From: Azadirachta indica
Lineage: Eukaryota; Streptophyta; Magnoliopsida; Sapindales; Meliaceae
Assembly (NCBI GenBank): GCA_022749755.1
Contig: CM040446.1
Span: 10,812,367-10,876,366 of the forward strand
Reading direction: 5' to 3'
DNA: 64,000 nt
A program made the position numbers and the translations under genes. The notes beneath the pieces are model-generated. The model was not told the origin of the DNA and did not search any database. It was given only the letters and a program-made list of their open reading frames with translations. Positions 62,601 through 64,000 of the stretch are shown piece after piece (within the stretch, counting starts at the first letter, position 1; each line of letters opens with the position of its first letter).

Positions 62601-64000
62601 AAAATACATCTTGAAACTCGTTAACTATTGGAACAGTTGAAGTTACTGAATCATTAACATCGTAACTTATCACACTCGCCACCCATCCTAAATAATCTTT
62701 ATGTTCATTTTATCCAATATAGGTACAATGATGATTGGTCTTTCTACTTCCAACGATATGAAATCTTTCACCATTAGAAAGATTAATAGTTACCCCTTTT
62801 TTTTATCAATTTATAATGGTATGGAAAGATGACAACCAATTCATACCTAGTATCACATCATAATACACCATTTTCATTACAACTAACCTAAATGTGACTT
62901 TACATCCACCTACATCAATTTCACAATTATGACACATCTTATCCAGATTTATTCTACCTTCAACAGGCGTTGCAACTAACAGCTCATGATCTAAAGGTTT
63001 AGTCTCTAAACCCAAGGAAGACATAAGTTCTGTTGAAATAAAAGAATGTGTAGCACCAAAATCAAATAATATTCTAGCCCAAGTATTGAATAAGAAAAAA
63101 ACACCTTCTACTACAGTATGATCTAATTGATCCATATCTTGAGTGATAGCATAAACTCTACCCTCAACTTTAGGTCTTCCTCGCCCTTATGACACTTGGG
63201 ACCTTTGAGGCGATTACTCATAATTTCTTTGTTATGGTTGCCTACTTTGCTGATTTTGTTGTGCTACTGATTGAACATTCCTCTGCTGTAAGCTAGTCAT
63301 TTGATTCGGTGCCTGCATCAAATGTGGACACTGATTTCGATAATGGCCACGTTCTCCACATTCAAAACACACACCTAGAGGTATATAGGACTTCTGGTCA
63401 TCTTGAGTACTTCCTTGAACAGATCTCATTGTTTGACATTGTGTTTGCCTTAAACGCAAACACATATTTGGGTGATGACCATGTTGCCTACACTCAAAAC
63501 ACGTACCTAATATCTTGCGAAAACCTCTGTTATCATGAATTGGAGACTGACTTTTCATCTGTCTCTTCTCTGCCCATCTAGAAGGCTTCTAGTCAGAACT
63601 TCTCTTCTTTGATACCACTATTTGCTTGATCTCTTCCTCATCTTATTCTATCATTAAAGCTTATTCAACTACTTTTGAATAGTTTTGAAGGTTCAACACG
63701 ATAAGTTCATGTCGAAGTGACGACCTTAAACCTTTCACAAACTGCTTAGTCTTGTCTTTCTTCTTCGAAATCATTGAAGTAACAAACCGTCTTAGTGCTT
63801 CAAACCTTACCTCATATTATGCTACTGTTATACTTCCTTAAGTTAGATGAATAAATTCATCTAGCATGGCATCACGAAATACCTCAAGAAAATATTTACC
63901 CATAAAGGCTTCTTTAAAAGCATCCCATGTTTATTCTTCGTTCGGTTTTGTAATCTTAACAGTATTCCACCAATGATTTGCATGCTCAGTCAATTGAAAT
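59686..64000 (-). pseudogene. Ty3-gypsy chromovirus gag-pol remnant (continues past window end)
   Basis: Minus strand, 5' to 3' (right to left): gag region from 64000; two CCHC knuckles (63558-63232: CFECRQHGHHPNMC and CFECGERGHYRNQC); protease (63135-62806) where the active site reads LFDFGATHSFIS instead of LFDSGATHSFIS; reverse transcriptase (about 62560-61690) with MPFGLTN, VFVDDIIIYS and FLGHVVS; RNase H (about 61650-61100); integrase (about 61000-60170) with KCLTCQQVKAEHQKPTG and ESVWVIVDRLIKSANFLPV; and a C-terminal segment (about 60165-59725) with RFIGPFEILERIG and EEITWELEDQM, a chromodomain-type end. This domain order is that of gypsy elements, and the terminal segment suggests the chromovirus (Del/Tekay-like) lineage. 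Many stops and frameshifts, mostly C-to-T type, make it inactive. Confidence 0.88.
62100..62190 (-). repeat. Short tandem duplication inside the gypsy reverse transcriptase
   Basis: The coding stretch RYRHFEFVV occurs twice, before and after MPFGLTN (plus-strand gaactcaaaatgtctatatc repeats with about 51-base spacing). It duplicates a conserved RT segment and shifts the frame of the following AFMDL stretch. Confidence 0.85.

Overview
The window is nuclear DNA of a flowering plant, almost certainly a eudicot. It is very AT-rich, it holds two intron-rich housekeeping genes with plant-type paralogue content, and the rest is decayed plant transposons (hAT, Mutator-like, Ty1-copia, Ty3-gypsy). Nothing in the sequence lets me name the species.

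Layout. 1-18258 is a nest of repeats: a 1.6 kb direct repeat (1-1572 and 3361-4995), a hAT element with matching termini and an 8-bp target duplication (5150-9967), then a rearranged second copy of that hAT plus its right flank (12653-18060) ending in a Mutator-like MITE with a 9-bp target duplication (17212-18258). 19147-21200 is a decayed copia polyprotein. 21647-33034 (+) is COG3, the Golgi tether subunit, rebuilt here as 25 exons and 783 codons. 34899-43942 (-) is a FAB1-type phosphatidylinositol-3-phosphate 5-kinase with FYVE finger, chaperonin-like domain and lipid kinase domain, 11 coding exons and about 1,835 residues. Its leader probably runs to about 45,000. 45,230-57,928 is AT-rich intergenic DNA with MITEs and a retroelement-like stretch. 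57929-64000 is one LTR and the pol and gag remains of a Ty3-gypsy chromovirus read on the minus strand, cut by the window end.

The two host genes are convergent, with 1.86 kb between their stop codons. COG3 acts in retrograde Golgi vesicle tethering and FAB1 makes PtdIns(3,5)P2 on endosomes and vacuoles, so both serve endomembrane traffic. I see no evidence that they are co-regulated. The FAB1 reading frame carries two single-base breaks (-1 near 42361, +1 near 36857). Both are confirmed by exon-phase arithmetic and are either assembly errors or a broken allele.

I found no clearly new biological system. The least ordinary signals are the array of hairpin-forming units inside the hAT element, the inversion-duplication that built the second hAT copy, overlapping upstream ORFs before both host genes, and a perfect 22-bp duplication of a COG3 splice donor.
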